Shown here in pieces: positions 1 through 7,262 of a DNA stretch of 30,873 nucleotides; positions within the stretch are counted from its first letter, which is position 1, and every line of letters starts with the position of its first letter. Location of the stretch: the NCBI GenBank assembly GCA_964429575.1, contig CAYSCX010000028.1, positions 1 to 30,873 on the forward strand. The letters are read 5' to 3'. Both the position numbers and the translations under genes were made by a program. The DNA comes from CAYSCX01 sp964429575. Its GTDB lineage: Bacteria; Desulfobacterota; Binatia; Binatales; Binataceae. The notes under the pieces were generated by a model that saw nothing but the letters and a program-made list of their open reading frames with translations, was not told where the DNA came from and made no database searches.

Positions 1-74
1 CGGCGAGCAACGCCGCGTGCGCGAGCACAGATGCGGTGAACGCTGCGGCATGTCGAGGCGCGGCGCGCGGGGCC

Positions 75-140
75 GGTCGCGAGTCGCGACGGCCAATAAC
101 ATCAAGTGAGGCATCGGCGGGAAAACGCTCCCGTTGGTCG
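75..140 (+). repeat. 66-bp interspersed repeat, copy 1
   Basis: It begins GGTCGCGAGTCGCGAC and ends CTCCCGTTGGTCG. It matches the repeats at 4149-4214 (also 66 bp) and 5030-5096, with scattered differences. The first 16 bases hold inverted GTCGCG/CGCGAC arms. This copy has no obvious gene ending in it, unlike copy 2. Confidence 0.75.
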
Positions 141-217
141 TGAAGATATTTGCAGGACACTGGACCTCACCCGCGAAGGTCGTTGCGGCTCCGTCGATTC
201 GGCCGGTTATCTGGCTC

Positions 218-235
218 GGAGAGCACGTGCTCTCC
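218..235. other. 18-bp perfect palindrome
   Basis: GGAGAGCACGTGCTCTCC is identical to its reverse complement. It is followed by ACACA rather than a T-run, so it does not look like an intrinsic terminator. It could be a dimeric regulator site or a chance palindrome. No adjacent gene start fits it. Confidence 0.4.
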
Positions 236-339
236 ACACAGTTGCGGGGCAGCGCCGACATTTCACCGGCTTCCCCGGACGAATCAGAAAGTCACACTAC
301 GCCGGTGCGGGCGAGAGTCAATACGAATCGGCGACGGCG

Positions 340-1110
340 TTATGAGGCGAGAGCGGCGGTGTGGCGTGTGAGGCGCTGGTAGGCGAGTGCCGTGCCGGTG
401 ACGTTCCCGGCAACGGCGATGAAGGTGAAAGTCACCTCGATCGCGGCGCGGACGATGAGCGACGGCAGCTCGACGCCGAGCAAAGACGCGATCCGCAAAG
501 ACAAGGATTGCGCGATGATGATCGGAACTATGATGAGGAGATTGATCGCCAAGATGCGCAGCGCCATGCCCTCGGTCTGGCGCCAGGCCGCGCCGAAGCC
601 GCCGAATCGGTCCACGGCAACGGCTGGCAACGCAACAGACAGCCGCATGCCGGTGAAGATCGCAAGGACCACGATCACGGTGTCGAGCACGATGAGCGGT
701 CCGAAGGCGGCGCCGAAGCGATCTGACGAAAAGAGAATCAGGGTGGCGCCGAGCGGCACGCCGAAGGTCACGAGCGCGAGCAGCAATGAGACACCGAGAT
801 AGGTGAATTCTCGCGATCCAAATCGCGGTACGAATGAACCCGGCTCAGCGGTCGAGCCGAGCAGGACGATTCGCGTCCATGCGACCGCGAACGGTGTCAC
901 GATGATCACATACGGGAGATACCACGCCCAATTCAGCCAGAAGGCGCCCCAGATGGCGGCGAGATAGCCGGACGCGATCTGGCTGATGAGGGTGATGGCG
1001 GCGGGCACAATGGCCGCCTGCGCGAGCGGCCCCGTGCGGCTCATCATCATCGAGAACGATTGCGCCGCAATCTCGAATACCGGCAAGGTTGGGCGCTGAT
1101 CAGGATTCAT
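340..1110 (-). CDS. Six-helix integral membrane protein of unknown function
   Basis: 256 aa starting at MNPDQRPTLPVF. The frame stays open to 1206, but the added 32 residues are arginine-rich and look non-native, so I prefer the internal ATG. Neither start has a good Shine-Dalgarno site. About six hydrophobic segments are visible, with a loop rich in F/G/R between helices 2 and 3 (SFVPRFGSREF) and another (DRFGGFGAAWRQTEG) before helix 5. I do not recognise the family with confidence. It is divergent from the TetR gene at 1256, and the gap holds a tandem palindrome, so it may be under the same regulator. Confidence 0.7.
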   Translation of the reverse strand: MNPDQRPTLPVFEIAAQSFSMMMSRTGPLAQAAIVPAAITLISQIASGYLAAIWGAFWLNWAWYLPYVIIVTPFAVAWTRIVLLGSTAEPGSFVPRFGSREFTYLGVSLLLALVTFGVPLGATLILFSSDRFGAAFGPLIVLDTVIVVLAIFTGMRLSVALPAVAVDRFGGFGAAWRQTEGMALRILAINLLIIVPIIIAQSLSLRIASLLGVELPSLIVRAAIEVTFTFIAVAGNVTGTALAYQRLTRHTAALAS

Positions 1111-1210
1111 GGCGTTCAGGAGGGCGGCTCCCGGTCGCGACGCGCCGCCAGAATATCGCAGGTCGGGGCCGCGTGCGCGACGGTTTGACAATCGGGCGGC
1201 ACGCACGGTA

Positions 1211-1243
1211 TGAACAATTGTTCAGAAACTGAATGAAGGTTCA
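1211..1243. promoter_or_regulatory. Tandem palindromic operator, probably for the TetR regulator
   Basis: TGAACAATTGTTCA (1211-1224) is a perfect 14-bp palindrome. Nineteen bases further, TGAATGAAGGTTCA (1230-1243) repeats the TGAA...TTCA arms imperfectly. The pair lies 13 bp before the TetR start and between two divergent genes, which is the usual place for TetR autoregulation. The arms resemble TGAAT-type operators of fatty-acid TetR regulators, but assigning a ligand on that basis would be speculation. Confidence 0.7.
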
Positions 1244-1255
1244 GCTCAGGTCCGA

Positions 1256-2023
1256 ATGAGCGTACGCGACCGGCACCAACGAGAACGCAGCGCGCGGCGC
1301 AACGCGATGGTCGCGGCGGCGGCGCGCGTGTTCGCGCGCAACGGACTCGACGGCGCGACTATCGAGATGGTCGCGCGCGAGGCCGAGGTCGCGGTCGGCA
1401 CCATCTACCTATATTTCGCGTCGCGCGACGATCTGTTCCTCAGTCTAATCGCGGAGCGCGGTGCGCAGTTGCGCGCGCGTTACGTGGAGATTCAGGCGCG
1501 CAAGCTCGAACCGCTCGATGAGCTGCGCGCGATGGCGAATGCGTATCTCGACTACGTGCGAGAGTCGCGCGAGCTGTTCCTGGCGCAGCAATCCGTCGTG
1601 TGGGAGAAACTTCAGCACCGGCTCAAGCGCCCCGCAGAGAAGCGCAACTTCCGGCGCGTGATGTCGCTCGCGCACGAGATATTCGGACTGTGGGAACACT
1701 CGGTGAGCCGGGTCTTCCCGCAAAGCGCGGGCGGTGCGGGCGGCGCGAAGACCGCGTCGGTGCTATGGGCGACGCTAAACGGCGCGTTCGTGCTGACCGG
1801 CGATGACGGCTGGTTCCGTGGCGTTACGGGACTCGACCCGTCGCACTTCGTCGAGGAAGCATTCGAGTACCATCTCGCCGCGGCGGGACTCGCGTCGGCG
1901 CGCAATGGCAAGGCGGCATCGCAGCCACATCATCCCAATGGTACGAACGGCGCGCGCAAGCGCGTGCGATCAAAGTTAAGCGGTCACGAAGATCGAGAGG
2001 AAACAGCCCCGGCCCCCGCGTAG
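1256..2023 (+). CDS. TetR/AcrR-family transcriptional regulator
   Basis: 255 aa. The N-terminal helix-turn-helix domain is clear at about residues 14-62, with the typical ...ARVFARNGLDGATIEMVA... recognition region followed by VGTIYLYFASRDDLF. The C-terminal half (about 80-215) is the variable ligand-binding domain, with a disordered, basic tail. A weak AGG lies just before the ATG. The next gene starts 39 bp downstream on the same strand, so TetR, monooxygenase and hydrolase probably form one operon. The tandem palindrome just upstream is the likely autoregulatory operator. The ligand is unknown; a substrate or product of the downstream enzymes is the simplest guess. Confidence 0.9.
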   Translation: MSVRDRHQRERSARRNAMVAAAARVFARNGLDGATIEMVAREAEVAVGTIYLYFASRDDLFLSLIAERGAQLRARYVEIQARKLEPLDELRAMANAYLDYVRESRELFLAQQSVVWEKLQHRLKRPAEKRNFRRVMSLAHEIFGLWEHSVSRVFPQSAGGAGGAKTASVLWATLNGAFVLTGDDGWFRGVTGLDPSHFVEEAFEYHLAAAGLASARNGKAASQPHHPNGTNGARKRVRSKLSGHEDREETAPAPA

Positions 2024-2062
2024 GTGTTGGCGCGCAAGCCCCGGCCGAAAAGGAGAGAGCGC

Positions 2063-3367
2063 ATGAAGTTCACATGGTTCCATCTGATGCCGTACCGGTT
2101 CCTGCCGGATGACTTCAAGGACAAGTACAGGAGCGTGTGGGTCGATATTCCGCGCAACCTTTACGACCCCAAGCTCGGCCACCAGCTTTACAATGACTAT
2201 CTCGACCAACTCGAGTTCGCCGATCGGATGGGCTACGACGGGCTGGGCGTCAACGAGCATCATCAAAACGCGTACGGTATGATGCCGTCGCCCAACCTGA
2301 TGGCGGCGGCACTGGCGCGGCGCACGCGCAACGCGAACCTGGTCGTGCTGGGCAACTCGATCGCGCTCTACAACCCGCCGGTCCGCGTGGCTGAAGAGTT
2401 CGCGATGCTCGACGTGATAAGCGGCGGGCGGCTGGTAGCGGGCTTCCCGGTGGGCACCTCGATGGACATCAACTTCTGCTACGGCGTAGTGCCTGCGGAG
2501 ACTCGCGAGCGCTATTACGAGGCGCACGACCTGATCGTGAAATCGTGGAAGGAAGACGACGTCTTCGCCTTCAACGGCAAGTACACCAAGCTGCGCTACG
2601 TCAACCTGTGGCCCAAGCCTATCCAGAAGCCGCATCCGCCGATCTGGGTCCCGGGCGGCGGGTCGGTCGAGACGTGGGACTTCGTCGCCGACCACGACTA
2701 CCAGTACAGCTTCCTTTCGTTCTTTGGTTACCTGCAGGGCAAGAAGGTTGCCGACGGCTACTGGGAAGTGATGGCGAACAAGGGCAAGGAGTTGAATCCT
2801 TACAGCCTCGGCTTCGCCCAGGTGGTCGCGGTGTCGGAGACCGATGCGCAGGCGGAGAAGGACTACGCTCCGCACATGGACTACTTCTACAACCGCTGCC
2901 TGCACGTTCATAACGGCTTCGCCGATGCGCCCGGATACCGCACCGTGAAAACCATCAAGGCGGGCCTGCTCGGCCAGTTCGGCAAGCAGGCCACGCTGCG
3001 CCGCGAGGGCCTCAAGTGGCGCGATTTCATCGACGAAGGCTACGTCATCGGCGGCTCGCCGAAAACGGTGCGCGAGCGGCTGCGCGAGGCGATGCAGCAC
3101 CTGCGCTGCGGTCACCTGATGCTGCTGATGCAGATTGGGTCGATGCCGCCGGAACTGGTGCGCAAGAACACCCAGCTGTTCGCCGAGGAAGTGATGCCGT
3201 ACGTGCGCGACCTGTGGAGCGAGCACGAGGATCGCTGGTCGCCCAAGCCGCTCCCGGCAGGCGAACGCGCGTTGCCGGCGAAGTTGAGCTTCGAGGGGCG
3301 CGAAGAGCCCAACGGCAAGACCCGCGCGGGCGCAACCATCGCGGCCGAGGCGCGGAGCGCAAAATGA
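2063..3367 (+). CDS. Luciferase-like (LLM class) flavin-dependent oxidoreductase
   Basis: 434 aa. The start is the ATG at 2063 with AGGAGAG at 2051-2057; the frame is open further upstream but overlaps nothing useful. Bacterial-luciferase-like TIM-barrel features include LGVNEHHQNAYG near residues 61-72, the conserved RVAEEFAMLDVISGGRL segment near 108-124 and the GGSPKTVRERL segment near the C-terminus. Such enzymes use FMNH2 or F420H2 to oxidise an organic substrate. Which cofactor is used cannot be read here. Its stop overlaps the start of the hydrolase by ATGA, so the two are translationally coupled and probably act in sequence, for example oxygenation followed by C-C or ester cleavage. 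Substrate unknown. Confidence 0.9.
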   Translation: MKFTWFHLMPYRFLPDDFKDKYRSVWVDIPRNLYDPKLGHQLYNDYLDQLEFADRMGYDGLGVNEHHQNAYGMMPSPNLMAAALARRTRNANLVVLGNSIALYNPPVRVAEEFAMLDVISGGRLVAGFPVGTSMDINFCYGVVPAETRERYYEAHDLIVKSWKEDDVFAFNGKYTKLRYVNLWPKPIQKPHPPIWVPGGGSVETWDFVADHDYQYSFLSFFGYLQGKKVADGYWEVMANKGKELNPYSLGFAQVVAVSETDAQAEKDYAPHMDYFYNRCLHVHNGFADAPGYRTVKTIKAGLLGQFGKQATLRREGLKWRDFIDEGYVIGGSPKTVRERLREAMQHLRCGHLMLLMQIGSMPPELVRKNTQLFAEEVMPYVRDLWSEHEDRWSPKPLPAGERALPAKLSFEGREEPNGKTRAGATIAAEARSAK

Positions 3368-4173
3368 CGACGATGCGCAAGCTACAGAATGGACGATTCA
3401 ACGTCGAATTGCAGAGCTACGGGAGCGGCGGCGAGCCGCTGCTGTTCCTGCACGGCGCCGGCGGGCTGATGCCGTCGGAACCGTTCCTCGAGGAATTGGG
3501 ACGCGATTACAAGGTGGTCGCGCCGCATCTGCCTGGCTACGGCGAATCGACCGGCGGAGAGCACATCGACGATGTCTTCGACGCGGTGCTGTTCTATCAG
3601 GAGCTGCTCGACGATTTGGGAATCGCGCAGGCGCACGTGGTCGGCCATTCGATGGGCGGAATGCTCGCGGCAGAACTCGCTGCGCAAAACCCGCAGCGGG
3701 TGAAGAAGCTGGTGTTGGTTGGCGCCGCCGGGTTTTGGCTCGAGGAGCATCCGATTCCCGACGTGTTCGCGGCGCAGCTCGACGAGATGGCGGGACTTCT
3801 GTTTCACGATCCGAAGTCGCCAGCGGCACAGCTGATGACGGCGATCCCCGAGGACTTCAAGTTGCTCGAGGCGATGTACGTCGAGCGGGTGAAGCGCCTC
3901 GCGGTCGCGAGCAAGTTCCTGTGGCCCCTGCCTGACCGCGGGCTCAAGAAGCGCGCGTATCGAATCAGCGCGCCGACGTTGGTGCTATGGGGCGAGTCGG
4001 ACCGGCTGATTCCGCCAGTTTACGCCAGGGAGTTCACGAGCCGGATCAAGAACGCGAAGGCCCAGACCATCAAGCAGGCCGGGCACATGCTGATGTACGA
4101 GCAGCAGGAGACATTCGTCAAGGCGGTACGAGAGTTTCTGAAGGAGAGGGTCGCGAGCCGCGACTCCCAATAA
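3364..4173 (+). CDS. Alpha/beta hydrolase
   Basis: 269 aa. The ATG overlaps the preceding stop (ATGA). The catalytic triad is readable: Ser96 in GHSMGG (nucleophile elbow), Asp213 in LWGESDRLIPP and His241 in QAGHMLMYEQ. The oxyanion-hole HGAGG lies at residues 30-34. The core resembles meta-cleavage-product hydrolases and related esterases, which fits a partner of the flavin monooxygenase, but the substrate is not determined. The last seven residues (VASRDSQ) and the TAA stop are encoded by a 66-bp interspersed repeat (4149-4214), so the native C-terminus was probably replaced by repeat insertion. Confidence 0.9.
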   Translation: MTTMRKLQNGRFNVELQSYGSGGEPLLFLHGAGGLMPSEPFLEELGRDYKVVAPHLPGYGESTGGEHIDDVFDAVLFYQELLDDLGIAQAHVVGHSMGGMLAAELAAQNPQRVKKLVLVGAAGFWLEEHPIPDVFAAQLDEMAGLLFHDPKSPAAQLMTAIPEDFKLLEAMYVERVKRLAVASKFLWPLPDRGLKKRAYRISAPTLVLWGESDRLIPPVYAREFTSRIKNAKAQTIKQAGHMLMYEQQETFVKAVREFLKERVASRDSQ

Positions 4174-4214
4174 CATGAAGTGAGGCTTCGGCGAGGAGCC
4201 GCTCCCGTTGGTCG
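4149..4214 (+). repeat. 66-bp interspersed repeat, copy 2 (inside hydrolase 3' end)
   Basis: GGTCGCGAGCCGCGAC begins inside the hydrolase gene and supplies its last codons and TAA stop. The end CTCCCGTTGGTCG matches the copies at 75-140 and 5030-5096. It has the same length as copy 1. Confidence 0.8.
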
Positions 4215-4230
4215 GGTTGGTTGAGGGGAA

Positions 4231-4250
4231 GGGCGCACAGCCGTGCGCCC
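4231..4250. repeat. GGGCGCAC hairpin repeat
   Basis: GGGCGCACAGCCGTGCGCCC is an inverted repeat with 8-bp arms, followed by CTAC. The same unit with varied loop recurs at 5310-5329, 14736-14755 and 20067-20086. Confidence 0.75.
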
Positions 4251-4291
4251 CTACAGGAGAGAGAGGGAGAGGGGACAGAAGCCGGCGGGAT

Positions 4292-4321
4292 TTGACTGGC
4301 GGGCGCAGGCGGACCTAAAGT
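4292..4321 (+). promoter_or_regulatory. Putative sigma-70 promoter of the GST gene
   Basis: TTGACT (4292-4297), an 18-base spacer and TAAAGT (4316-4321). Only nine bases separate the -10 box from the ATG at 4331, and there is no Shine-Dalgarno. If real, the mRNA has almost no leader. Confidence 0.4.
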
Positions 4322-4330
4322 CAAGCCGCT

Positions 4331-4939
4331 ATGAAAATCTACGATTTCGGACAAGCTCCCAATCCCCGCCGGCTGCGCGTATTCCTCGCCGAGAAGGGAA
4401 TCAAGGTTCCCTACGAAACGGTGGATATTGCCTCCGGCGCAAACCGCAAACCCGAGTTCCTTGCGAAGAACCCGATGGGCGGACTCCCGGTGCTCGAACT
4501 CGACGACGGCACGTTCATCGCGGAGTCAGTCGCGATTTGCCGCTACTTCGAGGAGCAGCAGCCGGAGCCGAACCTGCTCGGCAAGGGCGCGCTCGAGCGC
4601 GCGCAGATCGAGATGTGGCAGCGCCGCATGGAATTGAATCTGTTGAGCAACACTGCGGGCGCCTTCCGGAACACGAGCGAGTTCTTCAAGGGCCGTATCC
4701 CGCAGGTCCCCGAGTACGGAGAAGTGTGCAAGAACGCGGCGGTGAAGCAGCTTGAATGGCTCGATTCGGAACTGGGTAAGCGCCAGTTCATCGCGGGCGA
4801 TCGCTTCACGATCGCCGATATCACGGCGCTAATCGGGATCGATTTCGGACGAACGACCGGCATCAAGATCCAGCCGAACCAGACCAACCTGAAACGCTGG
4901 TACGACGCGGTGTCGAGCCGTCCAAGCGCTAAGGCGTAG
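4331..4939 (+). CDS. Glutathione S-transferase family protein
   Basis: 202 aa, the normal length for cytosolic GSTs. An N-terminal thioredoxin-fold domain (about 1-80) carries NPMGGLPVLELDDG with the cis-proline and the ESVAICRYFEE segment that binds the glutathione gamma-glutamyl group. The C-terminal all-helical domain (about 90-200) has the N-capping-type FTIADITAL motif. The N-terminal DFGQAPNPRRLRVFL suggests a Ser/Cys-poor active site, so the catalytic residue is not obvious. It is preceded by repeats rather than by the hydrolase operon, so it probably has its own promoter. Its role may be detoxification or ring-cleavage chemistry; the substrate is unknown. Confidence 0.9.
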   Translation: MKIYDFGQAPNPRRLRVFLAEKGIKVPYETVDIASGANRKPEFLAKNPMGGLPVLELDDGTFIAESVAICRYFEEQQPEPNLLGKGALERAQIEMWQRRMELNLLSNTAGAFRNTSEFFKGRIPQVPEYGEVCKNAAVKQLEWLDSELGKRQFIAGDRFTIADITALIGIDFGRTTGIKIQPNQTNLKRWYDAVSSRPSAKA

Positions 4940-4976
4940 CGGGCAAGAGAACCTGCCCCCTCACCCTCAGCCTAAA

Positions 4977-5004
4977 CCCTCTCCCGTGAAATAACGGGAG
5001 AGGG
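4977..5004. terminator. Strong hairpin between convergent genes
   Basis: CCCTCTCCCGT and ACGGGAGAGGG form a perfect 11-bp stem with a GAAATA loop. It lies 38 bp after the GST stop. The plus strand has no T-run after the stem, so it is at best a weak or Rho-assisted terminator. Confidence 0.4.
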
Positions 5005-5029
5005 GGAAAACATTCGCCCTCTCCCGTTC

Positions 5030-5096
5030 GGTCGCGAGCCGCGACTCCCAAAAGCAGGAAATCGAAGGTTGACTGGAGGATCGTTCCCGTTGGTCG
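5030..5096 (+). repeat. 66-bp interspersed repeat, copy 3 (diverged)
   Basis: It has the same GGTCGCGAGCCGCGACTCCCAA start and CCCGTTGGTCG end as copies 1 and 2. The middle is diverged and the unit is one base longer. Confidence 0.7.
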
Positions 5097-5407
5097 GGGT
5101 GAAGTTGCGCCCTCTCCTTCACTCTCTCCCAAGTCAGCGAGAGGGGACACAAAGGCCCGCTGGAAGAACCGGGATTCTTCGCTTCGCAGACTCCGCTCTG
5201 AATGACAGAGGGAGGCGGGTGGCAAGCGACGAACGACCCTCACCCGCCGGTTGCCTCGCGTTGCTCGGCGACCGGCGACCTCTCCCCCGGGGAGAGGTGA
5301 GGAGGGAGAGGGCGCATCGCGATGCGCCCCTACGGGCAGACACAATTCGAGCTTGGAGCTGAGTTACGCAAAGGTCTTTCAAGGGGGAAGGGAAAGAGAT
5401 TGCGGTG

Positions 5408-5845
5408 TCACCCGCCAGGCGATGTGGACGGGTACAGATGATAGAGCATCACGTAAACGATCACGCCCGTTACTGACACATACATCCAGATTGGCCAGGT
5501 CCAAATTGCGATTCGCCGGTGCGCGGCGAAGTTCCCCCCGAGCGCGCGGCGGAGCGTGATGAAAACGAGCGGCACCAACACGGCCGCGAGAGTCACGTGT
5601 GGGATGAGAATTACGAAGTAAAGCGCGCGCACCCATCCTTCACCGCCGAACGGCACGCTGCCGACGTGGTAGTGGTAGATGAGATACGAGGTAAGGAAGC
5701 CCGTCGACGCGAATACCGCCGCCACCATGCATGCACGATGGGCGCGTACGTGGCCGCGTCGAATCAGGATAAAGCCGCAGAGCAGCAGCACGCCCGCGAT
5801 CGCATTGAGGGTCGCGTTAAGCGGCGCCAGCGAAGTGTAGAACAC
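5408..5845 (-). CDS. DUF420 family membrane protein, likely oxidase assembly factor
   Basis: 145 aa with four hydrophobic helices. The conserved DUF420 pattern is visible: LATLNA-type start (APLNATLNAIAG), RRGHVRAHRACM, SYLIYHYHVGSVPF, YFVILIPHVTLA and AAHRRIAIWTWPIWMYVSVTG. Family members (YozB/CtaM-like) support maturation of heme-copper oxidases, possibly heme or copper insertion; that role is known for relatives and inferred here. It is the last gene of the minus-strand cox operon, 68 bp after the subunit IV gene. Confidence 0.85.
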   Translation of the reverse strand: MFYTSLAPLNATLNAIAGVLLLCGFILIRRGHVRAHRACMVAAVFASTGFLTSYLIYHYHVGSVPFGGEGWVRALYFVILIPHVTLAAVLVPLVFITLRRALGGNFAAHRRIAIWTWPIWMYVSVTGVIVYVMLYHLYPSTSPGG

Positions 5846-5913
5846 TGGTCAGATCCGCCTCCGGGGAAGTTCAGAGAGCGCGCGCTGAGGCGAGCGCGCA
5901 TCGCGCACGTGCT

Positions 5914-6297
5914 TTACTTCTCAGGTGAGGTGTGCGCCTCCGCCTTGATCTGCTGGTGCATCGGAGTGCTCGCCCACGGCCGCGAGGTCAGATCGGGCAG
6001 GAGCATGAAGCAGGCAAACGTGACCAAGAGGATCGGGACGACGGCGATGACTGCGAGCGTGCGCTTCTCCGTGGCGAGATGCATGAAGTACATCGCGACG
6101 AGAACTGCCTTCGACCACGCGAGCGCGACCAGCAATGCGATCATCGGCGTCTTCGGCAGATGCATGTAGTAAACGACCAGTTCGAGCGCGGTCAGAATGG
6201 TCAGGTAGATGAAGACCGCCAAGTAGTTGGGCTCCGGATGATCCATCGCAATCGGAGCGGGCGCATCGCCGTATCGTGCTGTCGCTTCTTGAGCCAT
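5914..6297 (-). CDS. Cytochrome c oxidase subunit IV (caa3-type, small)
   Basis: 127 aa with three transmembrane helices (about 27-47, 52-76 and 80-100). It carries the family's PKTPMIALLVALAWSKAVLV and YFMHL segments. In caa3/bo3-type oxidases this small subunit stabilises the subunit I-III core. The extended N-terminus before helix 1 is soluble and proline-rich. It sits 46 bp after ctaE in the cox operon. Confidence 0.85.
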   Translation of the reverse strand: MAQEATARYGDAPAPIAMDHPEPNYLAVFIYLTILTALELVVYYMHLPKTPMIALLVALAWSKAVLVAMYFMHLATEKRTLAVIAVVPILLVTFACFMLLPDLTSRPWASTPMHQQIKAEAHTSPEK

Positions 6298-6343
6298 CGC
6301 GGGTTATCCGTCCCTGCCTTTTCGCTGTGTCAGCGCCTGCTGG

Positions 6344-6961
6344 TCAGATCAGGTAAACAAAGGTGAAAATCAGGATCCACACGAGATCGACGAAGTGCCA
6401 ATAGAGACCGGCGATCTCAACGATCTTCGCATTCGCACCCGGCCAATAACCGCGGATCGCATTGGCGAGAATGGTGCTGTTGTAGCAGACGCCGCCGAAC
6501 ACGTGCATCCCGTGGAAGCCCGTGAGGGCGAAGAAGGTCGCGCTGAACAGGCTGGTCTTGATCGAAAGACCCTCGTAGCCGATCAGCATCGTCCATTCGT
6601 AGGCCTGCATGCCGAGAAAGATCAGCCCGCCAAGGACCGTCAAGGCGAGATATTTTTTTAGCTGCGCGACGTTGCCATGCTGGATGCCTGACAGCGCCTT
6701 GACCATCGTGAGGCTCGAGCAAATCAGCACGAAGGTCATGAAGGCGGTGGTGTCGATGCCGAGAATGTCCGAGGGACGCGGCCAGTTAACGTTGCCGATG
6801 CGGAGCGCGCCATAGGCGGCGATTGCGGCGCCGAACGTCATCGCGTCGCCGACCAGGAAGATCCACATGCCGAGCTTGCCGGTGTTACCCGGCGTAAGTT
6901 GCGGTTCGGTCCGGTCCATGCCGGCCGGCGCGCGGGTTTCGATTGCGGCAGCCTCGCTCAT
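6344..6961 (-). CDS. Cytochrome c oxidase subunit III
   Basis: 205 aa with five predicted helices, the short bacterial form. Conserved residues visible are GMWIFLVGDAMTF near the first helix, the glutamate in GMQAYEW, TGFHGMHVFGG and the C-terminal YWHFVDLVWILIF. The subunit protects the proton-pumping core. This copy keeps the acidic WHFVD residue that the second subunit-III-like protein at 7263 lacks, so it is the likely functional CtaE. Confidence 0.92.
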   Translation of the reverse strand: MSEAAAIETRAPAGMDRTEPQLTPGNTGKLGMWIFLVGDAMTFGAAIAAYGALRIGNVNWPRPSDILGIDTTAFMTFVLICSSLTMVKALSGIQHGNVAQLKKYLALTVLGGLIFLGMQAYEWTMLIGYEGLSIKTSLFSATFFALTGFHGMHVFGGVCYNSTILANAIRGYWPGANAKIVEIAGLYWHFVDLVWILIFTFVYLI

Positions 6962-6995
6962 CAGTCCTATCCCCGTCGTCAGGTAGTGGTTTCGA

Positions 6996-7235
6996 TCAGC
7001 GGTCGTCGCTTTGGGTTTCGCGCTTCGATTTCCGCCACGCCAGATAGAGAAAGCCGCCGACGCCGAGCACCGTCACATACGGGCCCGCGAGCATCGCGAG
7101 CACGCTGGTCTTGTACGCGGCGGCGGATTTATCATTCGCGTCCATGCCGCACGATGCACACGCACGAGCAATGTCCGGAGCGAGCCACAGCGCGGTAGCC
7201 ATCGCACTCGCTATCAGCCTACTGAGATTCTTCAC
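6996..7235 (-). CDS. Small secreted/membrane protein with a CxxC motif in the cox operon
   Basis: 79 aa. An N-terminal signal sequence (about 1-25) ends at ARACASCGMDAND, which leaves a CxxC pair just after the likely cleavage site. One transmembrane helix (about 47-67) and a charged cytoplasmic tail follow. I do not recognise a named family. Its place between the two subunit III genes and the periplasmic thiol pair suggest a copper- or redox-related role in oxidase assembly, which is inference. Spacing is 27 bp from the upstream gene and 34 bp to ctaE. Confidence 0.75.
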   Translation of the reverse strand: MKNLSRLIASAMATALWLAPDIARACASCGMDANDKSAAAYKTSVLAMLAGPYVTVLGVGGFLYLAWRKSKRETQSDDR

Positions 7236-7262
7236 GCTTGGGTCTCTCCATGCGTCCTCAAT

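Larger units (their letters stand above)
1..339. other. Left edge without a confident gene
   Basis: I see no convincing coding sequence here. Short open frames exist but are arginine- and alanine-rich and look like high-GC noise. The stretch holds one copy of a 66-bp interspersed repeat (75-140) and an 18-bp perfect palindrome (218-235). It lies downstream of the minus-strand membrane protein gene that ends at 340. One minus-strand frame running off the left edge reads as hydrophobic and alanine-rich, so the end of another gene cannot be excluded. Confidence 0.5.
4940..5407. repeat. Array of small palindromic repeats between convergent genes
   Basis: No gene is seen. Several palindromic units follow one another: an 11-bp-stem CCCTCTCCCGT hairpin (4977-5004), a third copy of the 66-bp repeat (5030-5096), CTCTCCCAAGTCAGCGAGAG (5123-5142), the near-palindrome ACCTCTCCCCCGGGGAGAGGT (21 nt, 5278-5298) and the perfect palindrome GGGCGCATCGCGATGCGCCC (5310-5329). 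The GST gene and the cox operon converge on this array, so its hairpins may also end transcription. Confidence 0.75.

Noticed and set aside
1..109. Open frames at the left edge
   Set aside because: One frame is alanine-rich and one arginine-rich; neither has a recognisable pattern, and all end in or near the repeat, so they cannot be called.
1976..3226. A 416-residue minus-strand open frame opposite the flavin monooxygenase
   Set aside because: Low-complexity Val/His/Arg composition with no domain; the opposite strand has a clear luciferase-like protein.
4940..5407. CRISPR array
   Set aside because: Repeated units are of different types, not evenly spaced and not separated by unique spacers of constant length; no cas gene is present.
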